DNA of 64,000 bases from Lipingzhangella_A rawalii. GTDB lineage: Bacteria; Actinomycetota; Actinomycetes; Streptosporangiales; Streptosporangiaceae. The stretch covers positions 259,129 through 323,128 of the forward strand of contig NZ_JAVLVT010000002.1 in the NCBI RefSeq assembly GCF_031628175.1, written 5' to 3'. The notes beneath the pieces are model-generated. The model saw nothing but the letters and a program-made list of their open reading frames with translations. It was not told the DNA's origin and made no database searches. A program made the translations under genes and the position numbers. The first letter of the stretch is position 1, and every line of letters begins with the position of its first letter. Of this stretch, positions 1 through 8,357 are shown one piece after another.

Positions 1-31
1 CCGACCCAACAACCCGCGTGTGGGCACAGCC

Positions 32-61
32 AGTCTACCCCGCCAGAACCCGTGCATCTAA
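32..61 (-). promoter_or_regulatory. Candidate promoter reading out of the window
   Basis: On the minus strand TTAGAT (56-61) and TAGACT (32-37) are separated by 18 bases. The -10 box is good and the -35 box is weak. It lies just downstream of the DUF1707 gene and points to whatever lies left of the window; in related actinobacteria the next conserved gene after map is infA, which would need its own promoter here. Confidence 0.3.
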
Positions 62-104
62 CATTGGGGCCATGTGGGACGGTGTACCCACAGCCGCGCG
101 GTTC

Positions 105-569
105 CTACCGGGCGCTGCGGTGAGCCAGCCCTCCCACCAGGACTGCTGCCACCGTGATGATCAGCATCACTACACCCCAGGGACCGGCAACCCAGATCCA
201 CCACGGGTACAGGTCGAAACCATCCCCACCGGCCAGCGCAATAACCAACCAGATCCCGAAGTTGAGCAGGCTAACCCCACCCCAGACCAGCCAGGGAATA
301 ACCAGTGCGGGATCCCGCAAGACCCCACCGCGCGGCAGTGCTCCCGCTTCGACCACCGACGAGGCCCGCAGCTGATACAGGTCCTGTTCCGGCAGATCCG
401 CGGTCAACGGTTCCAGTTCGCCACGGGTGCGGGCCGCGTACACGTCGGCGAGGCGAGTGTGGAACTCGTCATTGTCGATCCGGCCCTGTGCGAAGTGCTC
501 TTGCAGGGTCTTCGCCACCCGGTCCCGGTCCGCGTCGGAGATCCGCATATCGGGATGAGCGTCACTCAC
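105..569 (-). CDS. DUF1707 and 2TM domain membrane protein
   Basis: Small membrane protein of 154 residues and unknown function. Residues 7-60 match the actinobacterial DUF1707 (SHOCT-like) module, with the characteristic ISDADRDRVAKTL and GRIDNDEFHTRL pattern. Two hydrophobic helices follow at about residues 90-112 and 120-147, the usual DUF1707-plus-2TM layout, so the DUF1707 part is probably cytosolic. The GTG start is supported by GGAGGG seven bases upstream. It follows map by 54 bases and may be co-transcribed with it, but nothing in its sequence suggests a role in translation. DUF1707 proteins are widespread in Streptomyces and Nocardiopsis and are uncharacterised. Confidence 0.85.
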   Translation of the reverse strand: MSDAHPDMRISDADRDRVAKTLQEHFAQGRIDNDEFHTRLADVYAARTRGELEPLTADLPEQDLYQLRASSVVEAGALPRGGVLRDPALVIPWLVWGGVSLLNFGIWLVIALAGGDGFDLYPWWIWVAGPWGVVMLIITVAAVLVGGLAHRSAR

Positions 570-623
570 CGCGCATCCCTCCTCGACTGGACGAGCGGGA
601 GGGTCCCGCCTGGTGTCCTTCCC

Positions 624-1478
624 TCAGCCTACCCGGATCCCCGAGTCATCGGGGTCGCGGAACCCAAGCCTGGCCAGGGTCTCCCGGTTCTCGTCCCGCG
701 CCGTCAACACCAGCGGACCGTCCGCGGTGACCGCAACCGAGTGTTCGAAATGGGCAGCGGGCTGGCCGTCTTCCGTGACGACCGTCCACCCGTCATCCAA
801 CGGAACGACGCTTCGTGTCCCCCGCGTCAACATCGGTTCGATCGCCAGGCACATACCCTCCTGCAACCGCATTCCCCGGCGGCGCTTGCCGTAGTTGAGA
901 ACGTGCGGCTCCATGTGCATCTCCGAGCCGATACCGTGACCGCCGTACTCTCGTACGTTGCCGTAGTCACCCAGCGATGCCACATAGGACTCGATCGCGT
1001 ACCCGATATCCCCCAGCCGGTTTCCGGGGTACATCTCAGCAATCCCGCGCCACATCGCGGTCTCACACGCATTCAGGTGAGCGCGATCCTGTTCGGTCCC
1101 GGCCTGTGGTCCACCGACCACGAACGTGATCGCCGAATCTCCATGCCACCCGTCCAGGATCGCGCCGCAGTCCACCGACAGGACATCCCCGGTGGCGAGA
1201 ACCCGATCCGCACGGGGGATTCCGTGCACGACCTCCTCGTTCACCGAGACACAGATGGACCCAGTGAACCCGTAGTACCCCTTGAACGAGGGCACGGCAC
1301 CGGCCGAGCGGATGCTGTCCTCTGCGAGCGCATCCAGCTCGGCCGTGCTCATACCAGCTCGTGCCTCGAGGCGCACCAGGTCCAGAGTCCCGGCGACGAC
1401 ACGACCGGCAGCCCGCATCTGTCGGATCTGGGCCGTGTCCTTGAGCTCCACCCGTGAGCCCCGATCACCACGCAACAT
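624..1478 (-). CDS. map: Type I methionine aminopeptidase
   Basis: Removes the initiator methionine from nascent proteins in the cytosol. All five metal ligands of the pita-bread fold are visible: D103 and D114 (VDCGAILDGWHGDSA), H181 (GGHGIGSEMH), E214 (AIEPML) and E245 (FEHSVAV), with catalytic H86 in VVHGIP. The length of 284 residues is normal. The ATG at 1478 leaves a gap of three bases after adk; an internal GTG at 1451 (VELKDT) matches the start of many homologues and is a fair alternative. It is the third gene of a secY-adk-map unit, the standard order at the end of the spc operon. Confidence 0.95.
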   Translation of the reverse strand: MLRGDRGSRVELKDTAQIRQMRAAGRVVAGTLDLVRLEARAGMSTAELDALAEDSIRSAGAVPSFKGYYGFTGSICVSVNEEVVHGIPRADRVLATGDVLSVDCGAILDGWHGDSAITFVVGGPQAGTEQDRAHLNACETAMWRGIAEMYPGNRLGDIGYAIESYVASLGDYGNVREYGGHGIGSEMHMEPHVLNYGKRRRGMRLQEGMCLAIEPMLTRGTRSVVPLDDGWTVVTEDGQPAAHFEHSVAVTADGPLVLTARDENRETLARLGFRDPDDSGIRVG

Positions 1479-1481
1479 CGC

Positions 1482-2138
1482 CTACCCGCGCTCCCCGGTC
1501 GGAACCGCTGCCAAGGCCCGGGCGGTCACATCCGCAACGCTGCCGGTGGCTTGGATGGAGACCAACAGCCCGCGCTCGCGGTAGAAGTCCACCAGGGGAG
1601 CGGTCTGCTCCTCGTACACCCGAAGCCGGTGCCGGATGGTCTCCTCCTGGTCATCCTCGCGCTGCACCAGCTCACCCCCGCAGTTGTCACACACTCCTGG
1701 AGTGCGCGGCGGATCGAAGATGACGTGCTGCACGTGGTTGCAGGAGCGGCAGGAGCGCCGACCGGACAACCGGGTGACAACCTCCTCGGTCTCCACGACC
1801 AGTTCCAGTACCACGTCTAGACGCTGGCCGAGGTCCTCCAGGATCCCGTCCAGCGCCCGGGCCTGGGCAACGTTGCGCGGGAATCCGTCCAGCAGGAAGC
1901 CCGCCCGCGCATCGTCCTGGCCGAGGCGGTCCGCGACCATTGCGTTGGTGACCTCGTCCGGGACGAGGTCACCCCGGTCCATATACGCCTTCGCTTGCTG
2001 ACCCAACTCCGTGCCACCTCCAACGTTGGCACGGAAGATGTCCCCGGTCGAGACCTGGGGAATCGACAACTCTGACGCCAAGATCTGGGCCTGGGTGCCC
2101 TTACCGGCACCCGGCGGCCCTACCAATACGGCACGCAC
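1482..2138 (-). CDS. adk: Adenylate kinase, zinc-LID type
   Basis: Interconverts ATP plus AMP and two ADP. The P-loop GPPGAGKGT is at residues 7-15, and the LID contains four cysteines (C130, C133, C150, C153) spaced as in zinc-binding long-form adenylate kinases of Gram-positive bacteria. The length of 218 residues is typical of the long form. The GTG start overlaps the secY stop by one base (TAGTG), which indicates translational coupling; this overlap fixes the start. The four-Cys LID differs from the metal-free LID of many actinobacterial enzymes, but the residues are unambiguous here. Confidence 0.97.
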   Translation of the reverse strand: MRAVLVGPPGAGKGTQAQILASELSIPQVSTGDIFRANVGGGTELGQQAKAYMDRGDLVPDEVTNAMVADRLGQDDARAGFLLDGFPRNVAQARALDGILEDLGQRLDVVLELVVETEEVVTRLSGRRSCRSCNHVQHVIFDPPRTPGVCDNCGGELVQREDDQEETIRHRLRVYEEQTAPLVDFYRERGLLVSIQATGSVADVTARALAAVPTGERG

Positions 2139-3466
2139 TATCGCAGAAAACCCTCATAGTTCCGCTGCTGGAGGTGACTCTCGATCTGCTTCACCGTGTC
2201 CAGCCCGACACCGACCATGATCAGGATGCTGGTTCCCCCGAAGGGGAAGTTCGCCGAGGCCCCGGACGCACCGAGGGCCAGCATCGGCAGCAACGCGATC
2301 ACACCCAGGTAGAGCGACCCGGGAGTGGTCAACCGCGTGAGCACGTAGTCGAGGTACTCGGCGGTTGGCCGTCCGGGACGAATCCCTGGAATGAACCCAC
2401 CGTACTTCTTCATGTTGTCGGCAACGTCAGTGGGGTTGAAGGTAATCGCCACGTAGAAGAACGCGAAGCCGACGATCAGGAGGAAGAAGGTGGCCATGTA
2501 GACCGGATGGGTGCCGGTCGGGTCGAAGTAGGTACTGAGGATCTGCACCACCCGACTGTCCGGGTCCTGCCCCATGAGCCCGATGACCATCTGTGGCAGG
2601 AACAGCAGCGAGGAGGCGAAGATGACCGGGATCACACCGGCCTGGTTCACCTTCAGCGGGATGTAGGTCGACGTGCCCGAGAAGGTACGGCGTCCCGCCA
2701 TGCGTTTGGCGTACTGCACCGGGATGCGTCGCTGTGCCTGCTCCACGAAGACCACACCGGTGATGAGGACAAGTCCGGCCGCAACGATGATGGAGAACAT
2801 CCACACGCCCTCCTCGTTCCAGATCCGGCCGAGCTCCGCAGGGAACACCGCGATGATCTGGGTGAAGATGAGCAGGGACATTCCGTTGCCGACCCCACGT
2901 TCGGTGATCAGCTCACCGAACCACATGATGATGGCCGTACCGCCGGTCATCACCGCGACGATCGTGACGGTCGACAGCCATTCCGTGGGTGTGCCCAGGA
3001 AAGTCAGATACTCGGAGGGATGACAGGCATCCTGGAACAGTTGCCCCGTCCGCGCCATCGCCACCATGCTGCTGGACTGCAACAACGCCAGGGCAATGGT
3101 GAGGTAACGCGTGTACTGGGTGATCTTGGCCTGTCCGCTCTGCCCTTCCTTCTTCAACGCCTCCAGGCGAGGAATCACCACCGTGAGCAGGTTCAGAATG
3201 ATGCTCGCGGTGATGTAGGGCATGATGCCGAGCGCAAAGATCGCCAGCTGGAACAGGGCGCCCCCGCTGAAGAGATTCAGCAGGCCGTAGACCCCGCTGG
3301 TGTCCTCTTCGGTCGCCAGCTGCAAACACTGCTGGATCCCGGCCGAGTCGACCCCGGGTGCCGGAACGACGGCACCGATCCGGAACAGGGTCAGGATGAA
3401 TAGGGTGAACAGCAGTTTATTGCGCAGGTCGGGCGTGCTGAACGCACGGACGAACGCACCTAACAC
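2138..3466 (-). CDS. secY: Sec translocon channel subunit SecY
   Basis: Central pore subunit of the SecYEG protein-export channel in the cytoplasmic membrane. The 442-residue product has the ten-helix pattern and the family motifs, including SGGALFQLAIFALGIMPYI near the second helix and GERGVGNGMSLLIF-type sequence before the middle helices. The GTG start has a near-perfect AGGAGG Shine-Dalgarno five bases upstream. It is separated from rplO by 195 bases that include a hairpin, so secY-adk-map probably has its own promoter, although I see no convincing -35/-10 pair in that gap. SecE is encoded at 33524-33787; SecG is not in this window. Confidence 0.97.
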   Translation of the reverse strand: MLGAFVRAFSTPDLRNKLLFTLFILTLFRIGAVVPAPGVDSAGIQQCLQLATEEDTSGVYGLLNLFSGGALFQLAIFALGIMPYITASIILNLLTVVIPRLEALKKEGQSGQAKITQYTRYLTIALALLQSSSMVAMARTGQLFQDACHPSEYLTFLGTPTEWLSTVTIVAVMTGGTAIIMWFGELITERGVGNGMSLLIFTQIIAVFPAELGRIWNEEGVWMFSIIVAAGLVLITGVVFVEQAQRRIPVQYAKRMAGRRTFSGTSTYIPLKVNQAGVIPVIFASSLLFLPQMVIGLMGQDPDSRVVQILSTYFDPTGTHPVYMATFFLLIVGFAFFYVAITFNPTDVADNMKKYGGFIPGIRPGRPTAEYLDYVLTRLTTPGSLYLGVIALLPMLALGASGASANFPFGGTSILIMVGVGLDTVKQIESHLQQRNYEGFLR

Positions 3467-3598
3467 GTCTCCTCCTGCGGGCCGTCGGCGGATCCGAACT
3501 CAGACATGGCGGCCGATCCAGGATCTTCGTAGCGGTCAAGCCCACCACGGGAATGGCGGGCATCAGGTTGCGGGGGCAGGCTAGCAGCCAATGCCACA

Positions 3599-3650
3599 GG
3601 GGCGCCTGCCGCTGTCCCCCAACCTAACGGGTTCCAACGGCAGACGCCCC
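3599..3650 (-). terminator. Hairpin after rplO (end of spc operon)
   Basis: A stem of GGGGCG and CTGCCG pairs with CGGCAG and CGCCCC around one mismatch, enclosing a 26-base loop, 11 bases after the rplO stop. There is no clear U-tract, so it may be a weak terminator or an mRNA end-protecting hairpin. Its position between rplO and secY marks a likely operon boundary. Confidence 0.45.
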
Positions 3651-3661
3651 CAACAGTTCCA

Positions 3662-4126
3662 CTAGAGCTCGGTGGCGGTGCCACCCGCCGCAACGAGCTT
3701 CTCGCGGGCGGAGGCGGAGAACTTGTGGGCCTGCACGTTGAGCGCAACCGAAACCTCACCGTCACCGAGCACCTTCACCGGTGCGTTCTTACGCACCACG
3801 CGCTTGGCGACGAGATCGGAGACCGTCACCTCTCCACCTTCGGGGTAGTACTCCACCAACGTGTCCAGATTGACGACCTCATAGGTGGTCTTGAACCTGG
3901 CGTTGCTGAACCCCTTCAACTTGGGGAGCCGGCGAATCAGGGGCATCTGGCCGCCCTCGAAGCCGACGGGCACCGTGTCCCGGGCCTTCGTCCCCTTGGT
4001 TCCGCGCCCAGCGGTCTTCCCCTTGGACGCCTCACCCCGGCCCTTACGGATCCGGGCCTTCTTCGCGCCGGGGGCGGGCCGCAGGTGGTGGAGCTTGAGC
4101 AGCTCGTCCTGAGCCTTCTCGCTCAT
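3662..4126 (-). CDS. rplO: 50S ribosomal protein L15
   Basis: Large-subunit protein of 154 residues that organises 23S rRNA late in assembly. The N-terminal half is the basic, glycine-rich L15 signature (GAKKARIRKGRGEASKGKTA followed by GRGTKG), then GFEGGQMPL and the C-terminal globular part ending in TATEL. The ATG overlaps the rpmD stop in an ATGA junction, showing coupling within the spc operon. It is the last ribosomal gene before secY. Confidence 0.98.
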   Translation of the reverse strand: MSEKAQDELLKLHHLRPAPGAKKARIRKGRGEASKGKTAGRGTKGTKARDTVPVGFEGGQMPLIRRLPKLKGFSNARFKTTYEVVNLDTLVEYYPEGGEVTVSDLVAKRVVRKNAPVKVLGDGEVSVALNVQAHKFSASAREKLVAAGGTATEL

Positions 4127-4323
4127 TCGCTGACCTCCTCGACCGTGACGAGGTGCGACACGATGGAGATCTGACCCCGCACCACGGGGCTATCCCCACG
4201 CACCGTCACCTTACCGATCCGCCCCAGTCCCAGGGTGCGCAGCGTCTCCAGCTGGTTCCGCTTGCCCCCGATCCCGGACCGGGTCTGCGTGATCTTGAGC
4301 CTGGTGTCTGTGCCCTGAGCCAT
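4123..4323 (-). CDS. rpmD: 50S ribosomal protein L30
   Basis: Small L30 protein of about 66 residues, starting MAQGTDTRLKITQTRSGIG and containing the family core LETLRTLGLGRIGKV. I prefer the ATG at 4323, which has GGGAG ten bases upstream and resembles homologues beginning MAxLKITQ. An in-frame GTG at 4332 would overlap the rpsE stop (GTGA) and add three residues. It is coupled downstream to rplO by ATGA. L30 is dispensable in some bacteria but is kept in actinobacteria. Confidence 0.93.
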   Translation of the reverse strand: MAQGTDTRLKITQTRSGIGGKRNQLETLRTLGLGRIGKVTVRGDSPVVRGQISIVSHLVTVEEVSE

Positions 4324-4328
4324 CCTCG

Positions 4329-4931
4329 TCACGCTCCCGCCTTAGCCTCTTCACGGGCGCGCAGCATCGCCGCCGGCGCAACGTCCTCCAGGGGCAGTCC
4401 ACGGCGCGCCGCGATCTGCTCCGGCTGGCTCAGACCCTTCAGCGCCGCCACCGTCGCCTGGACGATGTTCAGCGGATTGGCGGAGCCGAGCGACTTGGTC
4501 AGCACGTCGTGCACTCCGGCGCACTCGAGAACGGCACGCACGGGCCCCCCGGCGACCACACCGGTACCCGGTGACGCCGGACGCAGCAGGACGATGCCGG
4601 CCGCCTCCTCCCCCTGCACCCAGTGGGTGATGGTTCCACCCACCCGGGGCACCCGGAAGAAGTTCTTCTTGGCCTCCTCGACACCCTTGGCGATCGCCGA
4701 GGGCACCTCCTTGGCCTTGCCGTAACCAACACCGACCATGCCGTTGCCGTCACCCACGACGACCAGCGCCGTGAAGCTGAAGCGGCGGCCACCCTTGACC
4801 ACCTTCGCGACCCGGTTGATGGTCACTACTCGTTCAATGTAGGAGACACTCTTGTCTGCGGCGCCGCCGCGGCGATCCTCACGGCGGTCACGCCGCTCGC
4901 CACCGGCGCCGCGCCGCGGAGCTGCAGCCAT
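4329..4931 (-). CDS. rpsE: 30S ribosomal protein S5
   Basis: Decoding-fidelity protein of the small subunit (200 residues). After a basic low-complexity N-terminus (about 27 residues rich in R, G and D) comes the S5 double-stranded-RNA-binding domain, starting YIERVVTINRVAKVVKGGRR and continuing FSFTALVVVGDG. The C-terminal S5 domain follows, with GTGVVAGGPVRAVLE. The Shine-Dalgarno GAGGAA precedes the ATG. The N-terminal extension is typical of actinobacterial S5. Confidence 0.98.
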   Translation of the reverse strand: MAAAPRRGAGGERRDRREDRRGGAADKSVSYIERVVTINRVAKVVKGGRRFSFTALVVVGDGNGMVGVGYGKAKEVPSAIAKGVEEAKKNFFRVPRVGGTITHWVQGEEAAGIVLLRPASPGTGVVAGGPVRAVLECAGVHDVLTKSLGSANPLNIVQATVAALKGLSQPEQIAARRGLPLEDVAPAAMLRAREEAKAGA

Positions 4932-4992
4932 CAGTGGTTCCTCTCCTCGTCGTTACCCAACTCGTGAACCGGAGCCAACGCGATCATCGCCC

Positions 4993-5379
4993 TCAGAACT
5001 CCAGTCCACCCTCACGCGCACTGTCGGCCAGTGCGGCGACTCGCCCGTGGTAGCGGTGGCCACCCCGGTCAAAAACGACCGAACGCAGGCCGGCAGCCTG
5101 AGCCCGCTCGGCCAGCAATGCGCCCACCTTACGGGCTCGGTCGGTCTTCGTACCCTCAGCACTGCGCACTCCGGCGTCCACACTCGAGGCGGCCGCCAGA
5201 GTATGCCCCTGGACGTCGTCGATGAGCTGCGCGCCGATGTGCTTCGACGACCGGCTGACCACCAGGCGGGGGCGCTCGGCAGTACCCTGGATCTTCTTCC
5301 GAATCCGCAGGTGCCGGCGTTCCCGAGCCACCCGGCGCGGCGCAGTGCGCTTACGCGAAAGCGTTGAACTCTTCGCCAT
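4993..5379 (-). CDS. rplR: 50S ribosomal protein L18
   Basis: 5S-rRNA-binding protein of the central protuberance (128 residues). The family pattern runs from the basic N-terminus (RVARERRHLRIRKKIQGTAE) through RPRLVVSRSSKHIGAQLIDD to the C-terminal VVFDRGGHRYHGRVAALADSAREGGLEF region. It lies three bases after the rplF stop and 61 bases before rpsE, in the standard spc order. L5 and L18 act together on 5S rRNA; L5 is encoded at 6710-7294. Confidence 0.98.
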   Translation of the reverse strand: MAKSSTLSRKRTAPRRVARERRHLRIRKKIQGTAERPRLVVSRSSKHIGAQLIDDVQGHTLAAASSVDAGVRSAEGTKTDRARKVGALLAERAQAAGLRSVVFDRGGHRYHGRVAALADSAREGGLEF

Positions 5380-5382
5380 GCC

Positions 5383-5919
5383 TTACTTCCCAGTCTTCCC
5401 GGCCTTGCGCCGAATCTGCTCGCCCTGGTAGCGCACGCCCTTGGCCTTGTAGGGGTCCGGCGGACGCAGACTCCGAATATTCGCGGCAACCTGCCCCACA
5501 GCCTGCTTGTCGATCCCGTCGACGTGCAGCAGGGTCGGCTTCTCCACACGGAAGGAGATTCCCTCCGGGGGCTCCATCACGACCGGGTGGCTGTAGCCCA
5601 GGGAGAACTCCAGGTTCGACCCCTTGGACTGCACGCGGTACCCAACGCCGTGAATCTCCAGGGTCCGGGTGTAACCCTCAGAGACGCCCTTCACGTTGTT
5701 CGCGATCAGGGACCGCTCCAGGCCGTGCAGAGAGCGATGGTCCGGGTGGTCATCGGGACGGTCCACGATCAGGAAGCCGTCCTCCTCCCGCACCGTGATG
5801 GGCTCGGTGACCGAGTGGCTCAGCGTGCCCTTGGGGCCCTTGACAGTGACATCCTGACCGTCGATCGTGACCTCGACACCCTTGGGGATCTCGATCGGCA
5901 GTCGACCAATACGCGACAT
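5383..5919 (-). CDS. rplF: 50S ribosomal protein L6
   Basis: L6 (178 residues) lies near the factor-binding site of the large subunit. It starts MSRIGRLPIEIPKGVEV, and its two repeated L6 domains are visible, the second with HPVVMEPPEGISF and the conserved end PPDPYKAKGVRYQGE. Length and both domains are normal. It sits 18 bases after rpsH and is followed immediately by rplR. Confidence 0.98.
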   Translation of the reverse strand: MSRIGRLPIEIPKGVEVTIDGQDVTVKGPKGTLSHSVTEPITVREEDGFLIVDRPDDHPDHRSLHGLERSLIANNVKGVSEGYTRTLEIHGVGYRVQSKGSNLEFSLGYSHPVVMEPPEGISFRVEKPTLLHVDGIDKQAVGQVAANIRSLRPPDPYKAKGVRYQGEQIRRKAGKTGK

Positions 5920-5937
5920 GCGTAATCTCTCCCCTCG

Positions 5938-6336
5938 CTACCAGACGTAGGCGAGGACTTCGCCGCCCACGCCACGCTTCTTGGCCTGCTTATCCGTCAT
6001 CAGGCCGCCCGATGTCGAAATGATGGCAACACCCAGGCCACCCAGCACGCGCGGCAGATTGTCCTTCTTGGCGTACACCCGCAGCCCGGGCTTGGAAACC
6101 CGGCGTATCCCGGCGATGGAACGCTCCCGGGTGGGACCGTACTTAAGGTCCACCACGAGGTTCTTGCCCACTGCGGCATCCTCGGCGTGCCAGCCTTGGA
6201 CGTACCCCTCTTGTTGCAGGATCTCGGCGATATGCGCCTTGATCTTGGAGTACGGCATACGCACGTCCTCGTGGTACGCAGAACTCGCGTTGCGCAGACG
6301 TGTCAGCATGTCTGCGATCGGATCGGTCATTGTCAT
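5938..6336 (-). CDS. rpsH: 30S ribosomal protein S8
   Basis: 16S-rRNA-binding assembly protein (132 residues), beginning MTMTDPIADMLTRLRNA and ending GVGGEVLAYVW. The start at 6336 is chosen because homologues begin with this motif and GAGGAG lies about twelve bases upstream; an upstream in-frame start at 6378 would add a 14-residue extension unlike the family. In E. coli S8 represses spc operon translation; whether that holds here cannot be told from the sequence. Confidence 0.97.
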   Translation of the reverse strand: MTMTDPIADMLTRLRNASSAYHEDVRMPYSKIKAHIAEILQQEGYVQGWHAEDAAVGKNLVVDLKYGPTRERSIAGIRRVSKPGLRVYAKKDNLPRVLGGLGVAIISTSGGLMTDKQAKKRGVGGEVLAYVW

Positions 6337-6494
6337 GGCCGACGGGCCCTCCTCACCGCGGTTTCCGAGCCGGGTCACGTCCCGCTCGGGGCCTGCCCCC
6401 TACGGGGGACCGGCTACGGACCTACGGCGTGGTCATGGGTGCCCAGGGCACCCGGTTTGTCGTTGTTCGTCTCTCGCTGCGCTCCGCGCTCGGA

Positions 6495-6680
6495 CTACCA
6501 GCTGGACTTGGTAATGCCCGGCAGTTCGCCGCGGTGGGCCATCTCCCGGAAGCAGATCCGGCACAGCCCGAACTTCCGGAAGACCGCCTTGGGGCGCCCG
6601 CAACGCGAGCACCTGGTGTAGGCGCGGACGCCGAACTTCGGCTTCCGCTTCGCCTTGGCGATCAGTGCTTTCTTAGCCAT
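6495..6680 (-). CDS. rpsZ: 30S ribosomal protein S14, zinc type (type Z)
   Basis: Short 61-residue S14 with two CxxC pairs (C24/C27 and C40/C43), so this is the zinc-binding type Z paralogue (also called rpsN). Many actinobacteria carry a second, zinc-independent long S14 under Zur control elsewhere; none is in this window. The gene sits in the usual position between rplE and rpsH, with a 158-base gap to rpsH that contains no recognisable gene. Confidence 0.98.
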   Translation of the reverse strand: MAKKALIAKAKRKPKFGVRAYTRCSRCGRPKAVFRKFGLCRICFREMAHRGELPGITKSSW

Positions 6681-6709
6681 TCGTCACTACACTCCCCTAC
6701 GTCGAGCCC

Positions 6710-7294
6710 TCAGGCCGCCTTGAACGGGAAGCCGAGCTGCTTGAGCAGGCTACGTCCCTCGTCATCGGAGGCCGCGGTGGTCACCACAGTGATGTCCATC
6801 CCACGTTGCCGGTCCACCCGGTCCGGATCCACCTCGTGGAACATGACCTGCTCGGTAAGCCCGAAGGTGTAGTTGCCGGCGCCGTCGAACTGCTTCGGGG
6901 AAAGCCCCCGGAAGTCCCGGATCCGTGGCAGCGCGAGGCTGAGCAACCGGTCCAGGAACTCCCACATCCGGTCGCCGCGCAGCGTCACACTGACCCCGAT
7001 CGGCATCCCCTGGCGCAGCTTGAACTGCGACACGGAGCGCTTCGCGCGGTTGAGCTTCGGCTTCTGACCGGTGATCGCCGTGAGGTCGGCGATCGCACCC
7101 TCAATGAGCTTGGCATCCCGCGCAGCCTCGCCCACACCCATGTTGACCACGATCTTGGTCAGCTTGGGCACCTGCATGATGTTCGAGTAACCAAACTCCG
7201 AACGCAGCGCCGGCACGATGTCGGAGCGGTAGGTCTCCTTCAGCCGCGGGGTGGGGGCGGCCTGCGCGTCGGTGCTCTCAGTCGCGACCGTCAT
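6710..7294 (-). CDS. rplE: 50S ribosomal protein L5
   Basis: 5S-rRNA-binding L5 (194 residues). The family core is clear: PKLTKIVVNMGVGEA, GQKPKLNRAKRSVSQFK-like sequence, GMPIGVSVTLRG and DITVVTTA near the C-terminus. The ATG at 7294 overlaps the rplX stop by one base (TGATG), which decides the start; a TTG one codon earlier is unlikely. It has an extra N-terminal stretch of about 15 residues (ATESTDAQAAPTPR), common in actinobacteria. Confidence 0.98.
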   Translation of the reverse strand: MTVATESTDAQAAPTPRLKETYRSDIVPALRSEFGYSNIMQVPKLTKIVVNMGVGEAARDAKLIEGAIADLTAITGQKPKLNRAKRSVSQFKLRQGMPIGVSVTLRGDRMWEFLDRLLSLALPRIRDFRGLSPKQFDGAGNYTFGLTEQVMFHEVDPDRVDRQRGMDITVVTTAASDDEGRSLLKQLGFPFKAA

Positions 7295-7608
7295 CAAATG
7301 TCCTTACCGGTACGGCGAGAGATCCGGACCTTCGTGCCGTCCTCGTCGAAACGGTAGCCAGCCCGGACCGGCTTGCCGTCCTCGACCAGGGCCACATTAC
7401 TCACGTGGATCGGCGCCTCCTGGGTGACAACCTCACCCTGGCCACCACTCGCCTGATTCGCTCGTCTGTGCTTCTTGATCAGGTTGACACCCTCGACGAC
7501 GACCCGCTCCCGCTGCGGGAGAGCACGGATCACCGTTCCCGTGGCGCCCTTGTCCTTACCGGCGACGATGATGACCTCGTCACCCTTCTTGATCTTCATC
7601 CCCGCCAC
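7294..7608 (-). CDS. rplX: 50S ribosomal protein L24
   Basis: Assembly-initiator protein L24 (104 residues) with the KOW motif KKGDEVIIVAGKDKGATG at the N-terminus and the core VEGVNLIKKHRRANQ. It is two bases after the rplN stop and overlaps rplE by one base. Length and motif order are typical. Confidence 0.98.
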   Translation of the reverse strand: MAGMKIKKGDEVIIVAGKDKGATGTVIRALPQRERVVVEGVNLIKKHRRANQASGGQGEVVTQEAPIHVSNVALVEDGKPVRAGYRFDEDGTKVRISRRTGKDI

Positions 7609-7610
7609 CT

Positions 7611-7979
7611 TTACAACACCTCCCGCGCGAGCGAGACGATGCGCATGTACCTCTTGTCCCGCAGCTCGCGCCCCACCGGCCCGAAGATTCGGGTTCCGCG
7701 TGGGTTTCCGTCATCGCGAACCAGGACGGCGGCGTTCTCATCGAAGCGGATATAGGAGCCGTCGGGCCGGCGGCGCTCCTTGACGGTGCGCACGACAACG
7801 GCCTTGACGACATCGCCCTTCTTCACGCCCGCGCCGGGAAGGGCGTCCTTCACCGTAGCAACGATGCGGTCGCCGATGCCCGCGTAGCGCCGACCCGAGC
7901 CGCCGAGAACCCGGATGGTCAAGACTTCCTTGGCCCCCGTGTTGTCGGCGATCTTGAGTCGCGACTCCTGCTGAATCAC
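7611..7979 (-). CDS. rplN: 50S ribosomal protein L14
   Basis: L14 (122 residues), beginning MIQQESRLKIADNTGAKEV from a GTG start. It is one of the best-conserved large-subunit proteins and contacts 16S rRNA across bridge B8. The signature GDVVKAVVVRT and the end YMRIVSLAREVL are intact. A 90-base gap separates it from rpsQ; it starts the spc-type gene set. Confidence 0.98.
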   Translation of the reverse strand: MIQQESRLKIADNTGAKEVLTIRVLGGSGRRYAGIGDRIVATVKDALPGAGVKKGDVVKAVVVRTVKERRRPDGSYIRFDENAAVLVRDDGNPRGTRIFGPVGRELRDKRYMRIVSLAREVL

Positions 7980-8069
7980 GTCTGCTCCTGAAACTCGGGC
8001 GCGAGTCGCCTCGCGCTCGCTGGATCCTCCACCCCGTTCGCGGTTCCGGCACCACCGCGAGGGAGGGCT

Positions 8070-8357
8070 TTACTTGGCCTTCTCCAGGATCTCCACGATG
8101 CGCCAGCGCTTCGTCGCGGACATCGGGCGGGTCTCCATCATCTTGACCCGGTCACCGACCCCGCACGCCTCTGCCTCGTCGTGGGCCTTGTACTTGGTGG
8201 TACGCCGGATGACCTTGCCGTACAGCGAGTGCTTCATCCGGTCTTCCACCTCGACGACGACGGTCTTCGTCATCTTGTCACTGACGACGTAGCCCTCGCG
8301 CACCTTACGGTAGTTACGATCGGAGCCGCGCTCCGTCGTGGCTGCTGTCTCACTCAT
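8070..8357 (-). CDS. rpsQ: 30S ribosomal protein S17
   Basis: Primary 16S-rRNA-binding protein S17 (95 residues). It has an N-terminal extension of about 18 residues, then the OB-fold core GYVVSDKMTKTVVVEVEDR and the signature GDRVKMMETRPMSATKRWR. The ATG overlaps the rpmC stop in an ATGA junction, so the two are translationally coupled. It is the last gene of the S10 operon set. Confidence 0.98.
   Translation of the reverse strand: MSETAATTERGSDRNYRKVREGYVVSDKMTKTVVVEVEDRMKHSLYGKVIRRTTKYKAHDEAEACGVGDRVKMMETRPMSATKRWRIVEILEKAK

Noticed and set aside
3467..3661. TTGACC at about 3530 as secY -35 box
   Set aside because: No acceptable -10 box lies 16-19 bases downstream of it.
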